Source of the DNA: UBA3937 sp050951585
GTDB lineage: Bacteria; Bacillota; Peptococcia; DRI-13; DTU073
Assembly (NCBI GenBank): GCA_050951585.1
Contig: JBMNJI010000006.1
Location: 186,001-250,000, forward strand
Length of the DNA: 64,000 bases
Direction of reading: 5' to 3'
Shown here: piece after piece, positions 24,838 to 33,375 of the stretch
How the letters are laid out: each line of letters opens with the position of its first letter
How positions within the stretch are numbered: position 1 is the first letter of the stretch
Program-made: the position numbers and the translations under genes
The notes under the pieces: generated by a model
Told to the model about the DNA's origin: nothing
Databases searched by the model: none
What the model saw: the letters and a program-made list of their open reading frames with translations, nothing else

Positions 24838-25251
24838 ATGTTTTTATATGGAATCCGTGGAGCAACCACAGTTATGGCGAATACACCGGAACAAATCCTG
24901 GAAGAAACACAAAAACTGATTCAAGCGCTCCTGACAGAGAATGGATTACAAATCTGTAACGGTAATGTGTTACATGAGAAGATAAATGACGGCGATACTA
25001 ATAATGAGGGCTATCCCCGCCTCGTTAGTATCATTTTTACATCAACTCAAGATTTGAACGCCGAATTTCCTGCTAAAGCAGCTCGCTTAATGGGGTTGGA
25101 TAACGTTCCGCTTTTAGGTTGTGTGGAGGCTGACGTACCGCATGGTCTTAAGCGTTGCCTTCGTGTCTTAATTCATGCTTATTTACCCAAAGGCACGAAG
25201 GTTAAACATGTTTATTTGAATGAAGCGGTGATCTTGCGACCTGATTTATAA
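24838..25251 (+). CDS. aroH: chorismate mutase AroH
   Basis: The monofunctional AroH-type chorismate mutase turns chorismate into prephenate for Phe and Tyr synthesis. ATG 24838 gives the family N-terminus MFLYGIRGATTV with GGAGG 11 bases upstream (24822-24826). The 137 residues carry the trimeric AroH fold. Arg near residue 7 (GIRGATT), the LLGCVEADVPHGLKRCLRVLIH segment (about 95-116, including the active-site Arg) and the C-terminal HVYLNEAV strand are visible. Confidence 0.94.
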   Translation: MFLYGIRGATTVMANTPEQILEETQKLIQALLTENGLQICNGNVLHEKINDGDTNNEGYPRLVSIIFTSTQDLNAEFPAKAARLMGLDNVPLLGCVEADVPHGLKRCLRVLIHAYLPKGTKVKHVYLNEAVILRPDL

Positions 25252-25278
25252 ATGAATATAATGAAAGGATGAGTTTCT

Positions 25279-25980
25279 ATTAAAATAACCATTGATGGAC
25301 CTGCCGGAGCAGGGAAAAGCACCATCGCCAGAATGCTGGCTAATTATTTGGGTTTTCTGTATATTGATACGGGGGCCATGTACAGGACAATTACATATCT
25401 GGCCCTGCAGCAAATGCTCTCTTTTGATGATGAAAAGGCTCTTCATTATTTGGCTGCATCCACAAAAATTGAGTTTAATCGTAATCCTGATGGTACGCAG
25501 GAAATATATTGTAACGGATTAAATGTGACGGAGGAAATAAGGGCTCCTATAATTAGCCAGAATGTTTCCAAAGTAGCGATGTATCCAAGTGTTCGTGAGG
25601 AATTGGTCAAAATGCAACGTACGATGGCCGAATCTGCGGATGTTGTGATGGATGGTCGTGATGCCGGAACCGTTATTCTTCCCGATGCAGAGTGTAAGAT
25701 TTTTTTGGTGGCTTCCCTGGAAAAAAGGGCCTACCGCCGGTTGCTAGAGCTGCAAAAGAAAGGATATGAGCAGGATTACGCATCTATTAAAGAAGAATTA
25801 GCTCAGCGTGACTATTTAGACGAGCATAGATCTTCAAGTCCTTTAAAGCCTGCTCAAGATGCGGTGATTGTCGATACTACCACGATGAGTCCTGATGAAG
25901 TAATGGCGGAGGTATTAGCAATATATCAACGGAAAATAGCGCAAAAACACACTATGGGGGATAAAAAAGATGTTCTATAA
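25279..25980 (+). CDS. cmk: cytidylate kinase, apparent ATT start
   Basis: Cmk phosphorylates CMP and dCMP. The 233-residue frame contains the P-loop GPAGAGKST (about residues 7-15), DTGAMYR, the catalytic-region MDGRDAGTVILPDA and the lid. The P-loop lies upstream of the first standard start (ATG 25333). The in-frame codons before it are TGA (25270-25272), GTT, TCT, ATT, so ATT 25279 is the only position matching the family N-terminus (M-K-I-x-I-D-G-P-A-G). AAAGGATGAG (25264-25273) is correctly placed. A six-codon ATG frame (25252-25272) ends at that TGA. The alternative is a nonsense change in a longer N-terminus. It overlaps plsC by 11 bases. Confidence 0.93.
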   Translation: MKITIDGPAGAGKSTIARMLANYLGFLYIDTGAMYRTITYLALQQMLSFDDEKALHYLAASTKIEFNRNPDGTQEIYCNGLNVTEEIRAPIISQNVSKVAMYPSVREELVKMQRTMAESADVVMDGRDAGTVILPDAECKIFLVASLEKRAYRRLLELQKKGYEQDYASIKEELAQRDYLDEHRSSSPLKPAQDAVIVDTTTMSPDEVMAEVLAIYQRKIAQKHTMGDKKDVL

Positions 25981-26578
25981 AATTGTGATTATTATCATGC
26001 GGCTTTATTTGCGGATTTTCAATCGTTGGACAATTATCGGGAGAGAGAATATACCGCAACAAGGCCCGCTTGTACTGATAGGCAATCATGTTTCTTATTG
26101 GGATCCGGTTATTTTAGCTTGTTCAGTAAACCGCGAAGTTCACTTTATGGCTAAAACCGAGTTATTCAATGTTCCTATCTTTCGTCAGATTATTAAGTGG
26201 CTTCATGCTTTTCCGGTAAAACGTGGAAGCCCGGACAGAAATGCTTTGCGGACCTCCTCGGAAATACTCAACAATGGGAAAGTGTTGGCCCTTTTTCCTG
26301 AAGGGACAAGAAGCAAAACAGGCGAATTACTTCCATTTCAACCTGGCGCGGCTTTGCTTGCCTTAAGAGCTAAAGCACCGATTGTCCCTATTATGATGCT
26401 GGGCTCCCGGTCAACATTTCCTCTTTCAATTCGGGGTAAGATAGAAGTAAGAATCGGTGAGCCAATGTATTTTAATGAATTAGTTGAACAGAAAGTAAGT
26501 GGAGAGGAACTTGAAAAGGCTAGCTTAGCAGTCAGGGAAAAGATGTTAAGTTTATCAAAGGAAGTGCAACGTAGTTGA
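25970..26578 (+). CDS. plsC: 1-acyl-sn-glycerol-3-phosphate acyltransferase
   Basis: PlsC adds the second acyl chain to lysophosphatidic acid at the membrane. It has 202 residues with an N-terminal hydrophobic segment, the catalytic motif NHVSYWDP (HX4D, about residue 38) and FPEGTRSKTGEL (about 107) for glycerol-phosphate binding. cmk, plsC and ispH overlap end to end, so they are translationally coupled. Confidence 0.93.
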   Translation: MFYKIVIIIMRLYLRIFNRWTIIGRENIPQQGPLVLIGNHVSYWDPVILACSVNREVHFMAKTELFNVPIFRQIIKWLHAFPVKRGSPDRNALRTSSEILNNGKVLALFPEGTRSKTGELLPFQPGAALLALRAKAPIVPIMMLGSRSTFPLSIRGKIEVRIGEPMYFNELVEQKVSGEELEKASLAVREKMLSLSKEVQRS

Positions 26579-28725
26579 AAATCATCGTAGCAGATTATGC
26601 GGGCTTTTGTTTTGGGGTAAAAAGGGCGGTTGAATTAGCCGAAGAAGCTGCTCGTCTTGGCACAGTAGCCTCGATTGGCCCTTTGATTCATAATAAGTGG
26701 GAGGTCGAGCGTCTTCAGAAGTTAGGGCTTAGTGAGTTGAGAGATTTTGGAGATAACGATGACGAAGAAAACCAGCCCAGGCCTGTTTCGGTTTTAATCA
26801 GAACTCATGGGGTTGGACCGCATGTTTATGAATTAATAAAAAAGCAAGGCTTTCGCATCATTGATGCAACATGTCCCCATGTCAGTAAAGCACAAACAGT
26901 TGCGAAAGAAGCTCAGGCAAATGGTTATCAGGTCATCATTTTTGGAGATAAAAATCATCCGGAAGTGCAGGGGATTCAAGGCTGGACAGGAGATCAAGCC
27001 GTGATTATTTCTTCCCTGGAGGAACTGGATCAGGTCAGGCAGCAAGGCATCCTCGCGGATAAAGTGGCAGTACTCGCTCAAACAACAGAAAAAGAAGAGC
27101 GTTTCGCTGAAATTATCCGCTATCTACAGGAAAATGTGCCTGATTTACAGGTGTTATCCACAATTTGTGCGGCCACACGTTTACGTCAGGAGGCAGTAGC
27201 GAAGCTGGCTCAGGATGTTGATTTAATGATTGTGATTGGCGGAAAAAACAGTTCTAACACCCAGAAACTTGCTGAAGCCTGTCGAAGTAAAGGAATTCCT
27301 ACTTATTTTATTGAACGTGGGTCAGAATTGGAGCGCTCCTGGTTTCAGGAAAATTTTCATGTAGGGGTAACAGCAGGGTCATCAACACCTGACTGGATAA
27401 TAAAGGAGGTCATTGAGCAAATGGAGGAAATGAATAAAATTAATGAGGACCAATATGATATAAAAAGCTATCAGCCCGGCGATATGGTCGAGGGGGTTGT
27501 AGTACAAATCAATAACGATGAAGTATTGGTCGATATCGGGGGGAAATCTGAAGGCATTATTCCTGTGGCGGAGCTTGCCGGTGTTAAAGTTAATCCGAAA
27601 GAATATCTGCAACTTGGGCAAAAAATCATGGTAGAAGTGATTAAAGAAGACCGCGAAGGGAATTTATTATTGTCCCATAAAAATGCTTTTTTTGAAGAAG
27701 CATTGAATAAAATTGAAAAGGCTAAAGAAACGGGAGCCATTCTCGAAGCCACCGTTACTGATGTGGTTAAAGGCGGTTTATTGGTAGATGTTGGGATAAA
27801 AGGGTTTGTTCCCGCATCCCAGGTGGAACGTGGTTTTGTGGAAGATTTAAGCGTTTTTCTGCAGAAGAAATTACGGGTGAGGGTCTTAGAATTAGATCGG
27901 GAGAAAAAGAAAGTTGTTCTCTCCCAAAGGGTGATTCTCGATGAAGAATACGAACAAAAGAGAAAAGCACTGTGGGAAGAAATAAAAGAAGGCGAAACAA
28001 GAAAAGGCATTGTCAAGAAGATCATGAACTTCGGTGCTTTTGTGGATATTGGCGGGATTGATGGCTTGTTGCATATTACCGAGCTTGGCTGGAAAAGGGT
28101 CAATCATCCTTCAGAAGTTTTGCATGAAGGGGATAATGTTGAAGTATATGTATTAAAGGTTGACCATGAAAAAGAGAAGGTTTCTTTGAGCTTGAAAAAG
28201 TTAGCGGCGGACCCGTGGATGGAAGGAATAAGTAAATACGAGGAAGGATCAGTTGTGAAAGGAAAGGTTGTACGTATCTTGCCTTTTGGGGCCTTTGTCC
28301 AATTAGAACCCGGCCTGGAAGGATTAGTTCATATCTCGCAAATTTCTGAGAAAAGAATAAATAAGGTCGAGGACGTTTTAGAAGTTGGACAGGAAATTAA
28401 CGTGAAGATTGTCCAGATCAGTGAAGAAGACAAAAGAATTAAACTGAGTATGAAGGATATCGTGAAGGATGAAGAAAAAGAGGAAATAACTACTTTCCTG
28501 AATGAACAGAGCGAAGCTGATGATAATGTGACAATCGGAGATTTAGTGAAAACAATCAATCTTAAAAATGAGACAGAAGAAAATAAAGCAGTTGCGAAGA
28601 CGAAAACTGAAGAGGCCCCCAAAGCAGTTGAGATAAAGACTAACGAGAGTAATGATCCCGATGAAGATGTAGTAAATAATGAAAGCACTAAAAAGCTTGG
28701 CAAAACGAAGAAGGCAGAAAAATAA
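26575..28725 (+). CDS. ispH: IspH (HMBPP reductase) fused to ribosomal protein S1-type domains
   Basis: The 716-residue fusion is well known in Clostridia. Residues 1-283 are IspH, the [4Fe-4S] enzyme making IPP and DMAPP at the end of the MEP pathway; cluster Cys are in GFCFGVKRAV (about 12), DATCPHV (about 98) and STICAATRLRQ (about 196). Residues 300-630 hold four S1 RNA-binding domains (VDIGGKSEG, VDVGIKGFV, VDIGGIDGL, VQLEPGLEG); the last 85 residues are an acidic Lys/Glu-rich tail. The start is TTG 26575, overlapping the plsC stop. Near-consensus AAAGGAGGT (27402-27410) with an in-frame ATG at 27421, exactly at the IspH/S1 junction, could give a free 434-residue S1 protein. Confidence 0.95.
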   Translation: MKIIVADYAGFCFGVKRAVELAEEAARLGTVASIGPLIHNKWEVERLQKLGLSELRDFGDNDDEENQPRPVSVLIRTHGVGPHVYELIKKQGFRIIDATCPHVSKAQTVAKEAQANGYQVIIFGDKNHPEVQGIQGWTGDQAVIISSLEELDQVRQQGILADKVAVLAQTTEKEERFAEIIRYLQENVPDLQVLSTICAATRLRQEAVAKLAQDVDLMIVIGGKNSSNTQKLAEACRSKGIPTYFIERGSELERSWFQENFHVGVTAGSSTPDWIIKEVIEQMEEMNKINEDQYDIKSYQPGDMVEGVVVQINNDEVLVDIGGKSEGIIPVAELAGVKVNPKEYLQLGQKIMVEVIKEDREGNLLLSHKNAFFEEALNKIEKAKETGAILEATVTDVVKGGLLVDVGIKGFVPASQVERGFVEDLSVFLQKKLRVRVLELDREKKKVVLSQRVILDEEYEQKRKALWEEIKEGETRKGIVKKIMNFGAFVDIGGIDGLLHITELGWKRVNHPSEVLHEGDNVEVYVLKVDHEKEKVSLSLKKLAADPWMEGISKYEEGSVVKGKVVRILPFGAFVQLEPGLEGLVHISQISEKRINKVEDVLEVGQEINVKIVQISEEDKRIKLSMKDIVKDEEKEEITTFLNEQSEADDNVTIGDLVKTINLKNETEENKAVAKTKTEEAPKAVEIKTNESNDPDEDVVNNESTKKLGKTKKAEK

Positions 28726-28749
28726 ATTTTTTATTTTAGATGATCTGAG

Positions 28750-29838
28750 TTGATTAATGTGAGTAATTTGAGAGAAAAAAGGAAGCTGGAGCATTTACAT
28801 TATGCTTTGGAAACAGAATGTGGACCACAATCTGCGGGATGGGAAGACATTCATTTAGTGCATCAAGCCTTATTAAAGAATAATCCGGATGAAATAGACC
28901 TTACGGTGTCTCTTTTTGGGAAACGCTTAATGCTTCCGATTTATATTAACGCCATGACCGGAGGAGTGGAAGAGCTGGCTGATGTGAACCGTTTACTGGC
29001 CGAAATTGCCCGCGAGTTTGGTCTGGGCATGGCAGTCGGTTCGCAAACGGTTGCTTATGAGAACAATCGGATCGCGAAAACTTTTCAAATTGCCAGGAAA
29101 GCAAATCCGAACGGGGTTTTGTTTGCTAATATGGGAGCCGGAGTTAGACCAGAGATGGCTTTAGCAGCAGTGGAAATGCTTGAAGCTGACGCTTTGCAAT
29201 TGCATTTAAATGGGGTACAAGAATTGGCAATGGCGGAAGGGGATCGGGAGTTTCAAGGGCTCGCCGATAATATCAGAGAGATTTGCCGACATGTTAGTGT
29301 GCCCGTAATTGTGAAGGAAGTTGGCAATGGCCTTTCCCGAGAAGCTGCTCTCCAATTGGCTCAGCTTGGGGTACAAGGCCTTGATACGGGCGGAAGTGGC
29401 GGGACAAACTTTGCCACAATTGAGCTTAAACGTGTTCCCCGCGAGCAGCTTGATTTTCTGCGGTCCTGGGGTCTTTCTACGGCAACTTCCTTATTGGAGG
29501 TTGTTGACAGCTTGCAGAGCGTTAATTCTGTTCCCAGAATCCACATTTTCGCTTCCGGCGGGATTACCACCTCTCTCGAGGTGATCAAAGCTTTAGCTTT
29601 GGGCGCTGAGGCAATTGGGATGGCGGGAAGTTTTCTGCGTATTCTGCAGAAAAAAGGTTCTTCTGCATTAAAAGAACATTTAGCTCATCTGACCGATGGA
29701 CTGAAAACCCTCATGCTTTTAACCGGTGCCCAAAATATTGGCGATTTACAGAAAGCGCCTGTTGTTATTACCGGCTTCACCCGGGAATGGTGTGAAGATC
29801 GCGGGATAAACACGAAAAGATTTGCCCAACGGAAATAG
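28750..29838 (+). CDS. fni: type 2 isopentenyl-diphosphate isomerase
   Basis: Fni is the FMN- and NAD(P)H-dependent isomerase of IPP and DMAPP, acting right after the preceding IspH. It is a TIM barrel with REKRKLEHLHYAL at the N-terminus, NAMTGG (FMN contact, about 75), GSQ (about 97), QLHLNGVQE (substrate and Mg, about 155), DTGGSGGTNFATIE (about 215) and ALGAEAIGMAGSF near the phosphate site. The start is uncertain: TTG 28750, GTG 28759 and TTG 28768 all have weak SD sites, and 28768 best matches homologues. Confidence 0.95.
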   Translation: MINVSNLREKRKLEHLHYALETECGPQSAGWEDIHLVHQALLKNNPDEIDLTVSLFGKRLMLPIYINAMTGGVEELADVNRLLAEIAREFGLGMAVGSQTVAYENNRIAKTFQIARKANPNGVLFANMGAGVRPEMALAAVEMLEADALQLHLNGVQELAMAEGDREFQGLADNIREICRHVSVPVIVKEVGNGLSREAALQLAQLGVQGLDTGGSGGTNFATIELKRVPREQLDFLRSWGLSTATSLLEVVDSLQSVNSVPRIHIFASGGITTSLEVIKALALGAEAIGMAGSFLRILQKKGSSALKEHLAHLTDGLKTLMLLTGAQNIGDLQKAPVVITGFTREWCEDRGINTKRFAQRK

Positions 29839-29885
29839 GCCGGGTAAAACACGATATATGGGCATTAATAAACATAACAATTTTT

Positions 29886-29930
29886 AAGCACTGACCGAGT
29901 CTGCCGACTTTGTCAGTGCTTTTAGTTTTT
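29886..29930 (+). terminator. terminator after fni
   Basis: AAGCACTGAC pairs with GTCAGTGCTT (29886-29895 and 29912-29921), enclosing an inner GAGTC/GACTT stem, and is followed by TTTAGTTTTTTT. It ends the hutP-to-fni run. Confidence 0.92.
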
Positions 29931-30030
29931 TTGGCATATCGGGCATGAAAACTGTCCCTAACAAGCAAACTATTCATAAATCATTTGATGAAAGAAGATC
30001 AAGATCACTTTTTTCAGGAGGCACGATGTG

Positions 30031-32601
30031 ATGAAGAAGAAGACAATTGAGGAATTAGTTGAAAAAGGAAAATTAGCCTTAAAAGAGATGATTAAATTAA
30101 GCCAGCAGCAGGTTGATCATATTGTCAAAGAGATGGCTTTGGCTGGGCTGGCTAATCATATGCGGTTAGCGCGCCTGGCAGTGGAGGAAACAAAAAGAGG
30201 GGTTTACGAGGATAAAATTATTAAGAATCTCTTTGCCTCGGAATATATTTATCATAGCATCAAGTATCAAAAAACCGTTGGTATTATTGAAGACAATGAT
30301 GAGGAGGGATACATAGACTTAGCTGAACCGGTTGGGTTAATTGCCGGAATTACTCCGGTTACTAATCCTACGTCAACAACATTATTTAAGGCGATTATTT
30401 CGATGAAAACCCGCAATCCGATCATTTTTGCTTTTCATCCAGCTTCGCAGGAGTGTAGTGCGGCCGCCGCGCAAATAATGAGGGATGCCGCTGTGAGTGC
30501 CGGGGCTCCGGAAGATTGCATTCAATGGATCAAAGAACCCGCGATCGAAGCAACGCAAAATTTAATGCAGAATGACGGCATCTCCTTAATTCTGGCTACC
30601 GGTGGTTCCTCTATGGTTAAAGCAGCATACAGCGCCGGAAAACCCGCTCTTGGGGTAGGACCAGGCAATGTTCCTTGTTACATCGAAAAAAGTGCGGAGC
30701 TGCGGAGAGCCGTTACGGATTTGATTTTATCCAAGACCTTTGATCATGGCATGATTTGTGCGTCAGAACAGGCTGTAATTATTGACGAAGAGATTTATCA
30801 GGCAGTTGTTGATTATCTGAGACTAAATCGCTGTTATTTTCTCAATGAAGAGGAGAAGAATGCCATCAGAGCGATGGCAACAGACGAACATGGGAATATT
30901 ACACCGAAAATAGTGGGTCAATCAGCATATACAATTGCCCAAATGGCAGGGCTAAATGTCCCGCAAGATACAAAAATCCTTATTGCCGAGATTGAGCGGG
31001 TTGGACCGGAGGAACCTCTTTCCCGCGAGAAACTAAGTCCACTTTTAGCCTGCTTTAAGGTAAGAGATGCGTCGGAAGGCATCACGAGGGCAGTAGAGAT
31101 GGTTAATTTTGGTGGCTCGGGCCATTCGGCAGTGATCCATTCTCATAATCAAGAAATAATCGAGGAATTTGCCGCTCGGGTAAATACCGGTCGGATTATC
31201 GTCAATCAACCGTCCAGTCATGGTGCCATTGGGGATATTTATAATACGAACATGCCTTCCCTTACTTTGGGGTGCGGCTCATTTGGCCGTAACAGTACTA
31301 CTGCTAATGTATCATCCGTCAATCTAATAAACCGTAAAAGGGTGGTCAAAAGGAGATATAATATGCAATGGTTTAAAATCCCCGCCAAAGTGTATTTTCA
31401 ATCCGGTTCCGTGCAATATCTTAGTAAAATGCCGGATATATCACGGGCGTTGATTGTCACTGATGAGATGATGAGTAAACTAGGATACGTGGAGAAGGTA
31501 TTGTATCATTTGCGGAAAAGAACAGGGCAGAATTATGTTCACTCGGAAATTTTTGATCAGGTTGTACCTGATCCGACAGTAGATACAATCAGAAAAGGAC
31601 TTGCTACAGCTAATCATTTTCAGCCTGATGTGATTATCGCCTTAGGAGGCGGGTCGGCCATTGATGCGGCAAAAGCGATCTGGCTCTTCTATGAATACCC
31701 GGAAACAGATTTTGTGGATTTGCACTTAAAGTTTATGGATATTCGCAAGAGAGTTTTCAAGTATCCCGTTCTTGGGCGTAAAGCTAAGCTTGTTGCGATC
31801 CCGACTACATCAGGTACCGGCTCGGAAGTATCCTCCTTTTCGGTGATTACGGATAACGAAAGAGGAATTAAATATCCCTTGGCCGATTATGAACTAACTC
31901 CGGATGTGGCCATCATCGACCCCGATTTTGTTTTGAGTGTTCCGCCAAGTGTCACTGCCGATACGGGACTGGATGTGCTTACGCATGCCATAGAGGCGTA
32001 TGTGTCAGTAATGGCCTCGGATTATACTGATGGGTTAGCGATGAAGGCAATTGAGCTTGTTTTTTCGTATTTGCCTCGTTCCTTTCGGAATAATCACGAC
32101 ATCGAGGCGCGGGAGAAGATGCACAATGCTTCATGTATCGCCGGAATGGCCTTTTCCAATGCGTTTTTGGGGATTAATCATAGTCTCGCCCATAAACTGG
32201 GCGGAGAATTTCATATACCTCACGGCAGGGCTAATGCGATCTTACTGCCGCACGTAATTCTCTATAATGCATCGGTACCCACAAAATTTAATCCTTTTCC
32301 CAAATACGAATACTATGTTGCCGCCGAAAAGTATGCTCAAATCGCTAGAAATATTGGGCTTTCCTGCCATTCGGTGGAAGAAGGGGTCTATAGTTTAATT
32401 CAAGCAATACGCAATCTGCTGACAGAAGTACAGATACCCTCAACGTTACAAGATACCGGAATAGAAGAGCGTAAATTCTTGGAGGTGGTGGATGAGTTAG
32501 CGGACAAAGCTTTTGAAGACCAAAGCACCACAGCAAATCCACGGATGCCGTTAGTAAGCGAATTAAAAGAGATATATTTAAAAGCATATTACGGGCAGTG
32601 A
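30031..32601 (+). CDS. adhE: bifunctional acetaldehyde-CoA/alcohol dehydrogenase AdhE
   Basis: AdhE reduces acetyl-CoA to acetaldehyde and then ethanol, regenerating NAD+ in fermentation; related enzymes form spirosomes. Its 856 residues combine an N-terminal CoA-acylating aldehyde dehydrogenase (1-440; catalytic Cys in MICASEQAVI, about 246) and a C-terminal iron alcohol dehydrogenase (450-856; GGGSAIDAAKA, TTSGTGSEVS, iron ligands in DTGLDVLTHAIEA and HSLAHKLGGEFHIPHGRAN). AGGAGG (30016-30021) serves ATG 30031; the adjoining GTG at 30028 is also possible. Confidence 0.96.
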   Translation: MKKKTIEELVEKGKLALKEMIKLSQQQVDHIVKEMALAGLANHMRLARLAVEETKRGVYEDKIIKNLFASEYIYHSIKYQKTVGIIEDNDEEGYIDLAEPVGLIAGITPVTNPTSTTLFKAIISMKTRNPIIFAFHPASQECSAAAAQIMRDAAVSAGAPEDCIQWIKEPAIEATQNLMQNDGISLILATGGSSMVKAAYSAGKPALGVGPGNVPCYIEKSAELRRAVTDLILSKTFDHGMICASEQAVIIDEEIYQAVVDYLRLNRCYFLNEEEKNAIRAMATDEHGNITPKIVGQSAYTIAQMAGLNVPQDTKILIAEIERVGPEEPLSREKLSPLLACFKVRDASEGITRAVEMVNFGGSGHSAVIHSHNQEIIEEFAARVNTGRIIVNQPSSHGAIGDIYNTNMPSLTLGCGSFGRNSTTANVSSVNLINRKRVVKRRYNMQWFKIPAKVYFQSGSVQYLSKMPDISRALIVTDEMMSKLGYVEKVLYHLRKRTGQNYVHSEIFDQVVPDPTVDTIRKGLATANHFQPDVIIALGGGSAIDAAKAIWLFYEYPETDFVDLHLKFMDIRKRVFKYPVLGRKAKLVAIPTTSGTGSEVSSFSVITDNERGIKYPLADYELTPDVAIIDPDFVLSVPPSVTADTGLDVLTHAIEAYVSVMASDYTDGLAMKAIELVFSYLPRSFRNNHDIEAREKMHNASCIAGMAFSNAFLGINHSLAHKLGGEFHIPHGRANAILLPHVILYNASVPTKFNPFPKYEYYVAAEKYAQIARNIGLSCHSVEEGVYSLIQAIRNLLTEVQIPSTLQDTGIEERKFLEVVDELADKAFEDQSTTANPRMPLVSELKEIYLKAYYGQ

Positions 32602-32747
32602 GGAAAAAATATTAATAAATTCTAAGATGATTAAAGGAAGAATATGCCCGAATACTGTTTATAAAGATTATTTTTACAGTTATAAATCGCCGTTTAAACA
32701 ACAATAATAATGATAGTAGTGTACTTTTTATGAAAGGAGATAACTTA

Positions 32748-33107
32748 ATGTTTAAAATACCTGGTCCGCAAAGAAGAATAGAAAAAAGAATGACCTCAGA
32801 GATTGATAAAGGCGTCAGCATCACTCCAATGCCTATTACGATGAATGAAGAAGTCACGATTACCTATAATGGGCTTTTAGCGCAAAATGACGCCGAGAAC
32901 CTCTATCTGCATGTGGGGACCGGTCATAGTGCTAATTGGCAGGATGTGCAGGATATAAAAATGGAGAGAGAAAGCAATTATTGGACGGCCAATATCGTAC
33001 CGAATGAATCACCGCTGCACTTTTGTTTTCATGATGGCGCGAATAACTGGGATAACAATTATAATCATAACTGGAGTGTGACAATTCATAACGGGAGAAT
33101 GCTTTAA
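32748..33107 (+). CDS. stand-alone starch/glycogen-binding module (CBM25/53-like)
   Basis: A 119-residue protein. ATG 32748 has AAAGGAG 9 bases upstream. After a 35-residue basic N-terminus, the remainder is one beta-sandwich with the aromatic pattern of alpha-glucan-binding modules: YLHVGTGHSANWQDVQDI, YWTANIVPNESPLHFCFHDG, NNWDNNYNHNW. There is no signal peptide or attached enzyme, so it probably acts in the cytoplasm, perhaps on glycogen. The assignment to CBM25/26/53 is by pattern only. Confidence 0.8.
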   Translation: MFKIPGPQRRIEKRMTSEIDKGVSITPMPITMNEEVTITYNGLLAQNDAENLYLHVGTGHSANWQDVQDIKMERESNYWTANIVPNESPLHFCFHDGANNWDNNYNHNWSVTIHNGRML

Positions 33108-33126
33108 TTTTGTATTAATAAAATTG

Positions 33127-33175
33127 AAAATCAGGGACCGCGATGATCGGATTAATCTGCGGTCCCTGATTTTTT
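33127..33175 (+). terminator. terminator after the carbohydrate-binding module gene
   Basis: AAAATCAGGGACCGC pairs with GCGGTCCCTGATTTTT (33127-33141 and 33159-33174) around a 17-base loop, followed by T. Very stable and probably bidirectional. Confidence 0.93.
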
Positions 33176-33275
33176 GCGCATAAATCGTAGAGCGAAAGGT
33201 TTATTGGATATCCAGTTTTGCTAAAGTAGTAAGGCCATGAAAAGATTTATGATGAAAGTGGTATGTATTTTCTCC

Positions 33276-33304
33276 TTGTCTTGGCTAGAAAAGAATGGTA
33301 AGAT
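33276..33304 (+). promoter_or_regulatory. sigma-A-type promoter of the PTS EIIC-like gene
   Basis: TTGTCT (33276-33281), a 17-base spacer and TAAGAT (33299-33304) lie 71 bases before the ATG at 33376. Confidence 0.6.
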
Positions 33305-33375
33305 AAAAAGTATTAAACTTTAAGAGCAATTTTTGTGCCATAAAGGCAAAAAAGGAGTAAAGGAGATCTTGTTCC

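Noticed and set aside
27471..28103. 210-codon antisense frame in the S1 region
   Set aside because: Shadow of the lysine/glutamate-rich S1 coding sequence; Ser/Phe-rich composition and no SD site.
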